Position numbers and translations under genes: made by a program. The notes under the pieces are model-generated. The model searched no databases. It saw only the letters and a program-made list of their open reading frames with translations, and was not told the origin of the DNA. From Deltaproteobacteria bacterium PRO3 (lineage in GTDB: Bacteria; UBA10199; DSSB01), in the NCBI GenBank assembly GCA_030263375.1, contig SZOV01000002.1, forward strand, positions 17,561 through 81,560: a stretch of DNA of 64,000 nucleotides, read 5' to 3'. Shown here one piece after another: positions 62,170-64,000 of this stretch (positions within the stretch are counted from its first letter, which is position 1; each line of letters opens with the position of its first letter).

Positions 62170-63522
62170 ATGAAAGCACGGTTCTCAAAAAATTGGGCGA
62201 ATTCGATCGTCCCCGCCTTGGTGTTTCTCGCCTTGGTGGCTTGTGGAGGAAAAAAAGGCGGCGGCGAGGCCACTCAAGCCGACGTGCAGGCCAACATCGA
62301 AAAGGTCTCAACCGCAGGCGGCGGCTCGGGCTCGGGCTTGGACGTCAAGGATTCCGGCACCGGCAACGAGAACGACATCTGCGACCGTCAGGGCGACGCC
62401 TACGCTCGCTTCGCCCACTACACTTATAATTCCCGGGATTACGTCTTCAAAACCTCCAACGACTTGGGCTTTCACTCCCTCTACCAGGCCAACCCCGCGC
62501 AATACACCGCGAAGGACGTGGCGCTGATGCACACCTACTTCGTCCAAGCCGACAAGCGGGTCTACGGAATCCTGAACGTGGAGATCGAGAAGAAGATGGT
62601 TGAATATCAGACCGCCGCCCAAGCGGGAGAGTGGGCGAAGGTCCAAACTCGCTACAACAATCTTCAAACCATGTTGCAGGCGCGGAAGACGCTCTTCGCC
62701 TTCTACGCCAACATCTTCGGAATGACCGGAGGCATCACCTGGTACGAGGGCAAGGACCTCGACGGCGAGATCGCCGCGGCGATGAAACCCTATCGCGACG
62801 CCGTCACGGCCTCCACCTCCTTGACCGCAGTTCAGAAGGCCGAGATCGAGTACGGCATGATCGAATCGGCCCGCTTCACGGTCTCCCGGGTGGAAAACAA
62901 GGACTACGTGGTGGCCACCACCTTCAACGCCTCTCGCAAGATGATCGAGGTGCAGTTACTCCCGGTCACCGCCGAGACCATGCTCTACGCGAACCATCAA
63001 AAGCTGACGGAGTCCGATTATGTCGCGGCCAAGGAGATGATGAAAGCCAACGAGGTCGCCTACAAGGATCTCGAGGCGAAATACACGGCCCTGAAGGACA
63101 AGCAGGCCACGATGGATCCGGTGGAATACCAAAACCAAGTCACCGCCCTACGAGATCAATACGTCGCGGTGACGGCGAACAAATACCTGATGGAAACCTT
63201 CTTCCGCGCAGAATACTCGCGGGCCAGGGCCGTCGACGCCACCGCCACGCTCGGCACGAACAGCACGGTAACGACCCGTATGGAACAGCTGGAGAAGCAG
63301 ATCGCCGACGTCAAGGCAAAGATGGGACAAGCCAGCAGCGACGCGGAAAAGGCCTCCTTGCAGGCGGAGTACGACCGCCTGATCCGCGAATACGAAAAAC
63401 TCCGCGCCGATTCGGCCGCCGAGCAAGGTGTCAACGGCGCCAACACCAAAGACTCGTTCCAATTTATGTCCGCTCCCGCGGACAGCATCCGCTTCATGAA
63501 TCCGGACAACAGCAAAGACTGA
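62170..63522 (+). CDS. Large helical lipoprotein, function unknown, behind a sigma-54-type promoter
   Basis: 450 residues with a lipoprotein signal (IVPALVFLALVACGGKKGGG). The mature part is mainly helical and charged: RFAHYTYNSRDYVFKTSND near residue 75, then a long region with coiled-coil character (LEAKYTALKDKQATMDPVEY, MEQLEKQIADVKAKMG). The last 40 residues are flexible. AGGAGG lies 6 bases before the ATG. It directly follows the sigma-54 activator gene and has an RpoN-type promoter and its own terminator. Likely envelope-associated; not recognised as a known family. Confidence 0.8.
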   Translation: MKARFSKNWANSIVPALVFLALVACGGKKGGGEATQADVQANIEKVSTAGGGSGSGLDVKDSGTGNENDICDRQGDAYARFAHYTYNSRDYVFKTSNDLGFHSLYQANPAQYTAKDVALMHTYFVQADKRVYGILNVEIEKKMVEYQTAAQAGEWAKVQTRYNNLQTMLQARKTLFAFYANIFGMTGGITWYEGKDLDGEIAAAMKPYRDAVTASTSLTAVQKAEIEYGMIESARFTVSRVENKDYVVATTFNASRKMIEVQLLPVTAETMLYANHQKLTESDYVAAKEMMKANEVAYKDLEAKYTALKDKQATMDPVEYQNQVTALRDQYVAVTANKYLMETFFRAEYSRARAVDATATLGTNSTVTTRMEQLEKQIADVKAKMGQASSDAEKASLQAEYDRLIREYEKLRADSAAEQGVNGANTKDSFQFMSAPADSIRFMNPDNSKD

Positions 63523-63546
63523 ATCTCGACCCATTTTCGCGGAGCG

Positions 63547-63581
63547 AAACCGGCCTTCCCGGAGGGAGGCCGGTTTTTTTT
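63547..63581 (+). terminator. Rho-independent terminator
   Basis: Stem AAACCGGCCT/AGGCCGGTTT with inner G-T and G-C pairs around CGGA, followed by an eight-T run. It ends the lipoprotein transcript. Confidence 0.93.
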
Positions 63582-63618
63582 CTTCTCTCGCGGGCCGCTT
63601 CCCGATAAAAATCCTCCC

Positions 63619-64000
63619 ATGAAAAAACCGCTTCGCGTCCAAGACGCCTTCGACTTCCTCGAAAAGCTCGCCCCTGCCTCGCTGGCCGAGGAATGGGACC
63701 CCGTCGGGCTCCAAGTCGGCAGCCTCCAGGAAGAGCTACACGGCGTCCTTATCTCCCTCGACGTGACCGAGGCGGCGCTCTGGGAGGCGGTGGAGCACGA
63801 CTGCAACCTACTGGTCACCCACCACCCGCTCTTCTTCAAGCCGCTCAAGCGCCTCGACGACCGCACGCCCGTCTCGCGCTGCGCGCGGCTCGCCGCCCAG
63901 ATGGGGGTGAACGTCGTCTCCTTCCATACCAACCTCGACGCGACCGAGCGCGGCCTCAACGACCAACTGGCCGCACGCCTCGGCCTCAAGGGGGTGAAGC
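63619..64000 (+). CDS. NIF3-family dinuclear metal-centre protein, partial (C-terminus beyond window)
   Basis: First 127 codons of a NIF3/YbgI-type protein, sometimes annotated GTP cyclohydrolase I type 2. It shows EEWDPVGLQVGSLQEEL at the start, the metal ligands in LLVTHHPLFFKPLKRLDD and VVSFHTNLDATERGLNDQLA. The biochemical role of the family is not firmly established. The ATG at 63619 follows TCCTCCC without a strong ribosome site. The gene is cut only by the window edge. Confidence 0.92.
   Translation, partial: MKKPLRVQDAFDFLEKLAPASLAEEWDPVGLQVGSLQEELHGVLISLDVTEAALWEAVEHDCNLLVTHHPLFFKPLKRLDDRTPVSRCARLAAQMGVNVVSFHTNLDATERGLNDQLAARLGLKGVK

Overview
The window is GC-rich chromosomal DNA of a Gram-negative bacterium: it has outer-membrane barrels, many lipoproteins and a divisome/peptidoglycan cluster. 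A pair of DUF507 proteins, a Ser/Thr-kinase fused to a sigma-54 activator, and the late heme genes fit a deltaproteobacterial-grade lineage (Bdellovibrionota, Myxococcota or an uncultured relative). That placement is an inference; no rRNA is present.

Layout. 1-6537: cell-wall cluster on the minus strand (murC, then murB-ddl-ftsQ), interrupted by three plus-strand genes for exported proteins. 6679-11920: a barrel-like protein, a GNAT acetyltransferase, a SulP transporter and small membrane or exported proteins. 11993-22095: a tRNA-Gln followed by a visibly AT-rich island. The island starts with the wreck of a serine recombinase whose C-terminus reads into the tRNA. It carries a restriction-methylase fusion, Mrr, a Shedu (DUF4263) nuclease and an AbiE pair. 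A second copy of the tRNA end follows, then a RES/Xre toxin-antitoxin pair. 22362-25112: two exported proteins and an acyl-CoA synthetase. 25109-33079: a Kdp potassium system with unusual order (kdpF, kdpB, small ORF, kdpA, kdpC, kdpD, kdpE). 33255-35648: a PAS histidine kinase whose N-terminal domain is shared with the protein at 9852-11222. 35804-42775: heme genes hemN, hemJ, hemH and a hemD-hemE fusion. 42809-46925: DAHP synthase, two DUF507 genes and CIRCE-controlled groES-groEL. 47087-54219: exported proteins, a large porin-like barrel and an overlapping four-gene vanX-vanW-glycan-binding-membrane protein run. 54623-64000: an aldo/keto reductase, three lipoprotein genes each with a sigma-54-type promoter upstream, the 1495-residue kinase/sigma-54 activator among them, and the start of a NIF3-family gene.

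The most unusual signals lie outside genes. Two structured elements of about 155 nt (44284-44442 and 54283-54435) share a three-helix architecture. Their stems are perfect but unrelated in sequence, while the loops are conserved and complementary to each other, which looks like an undescribed structured RNA or DNA element. A family of short GTAGGGGC palindromes is scattered through 37-50 kb: one lies in frame in the hemD-hemE linker and another supplies the stop codon of the DAHP synthase gene. The sigma-54 activator flanked by three sigma-54-type promoters, each ahead of a lipoprotein gene, looks like a local regulon that I cannot match to a described system.
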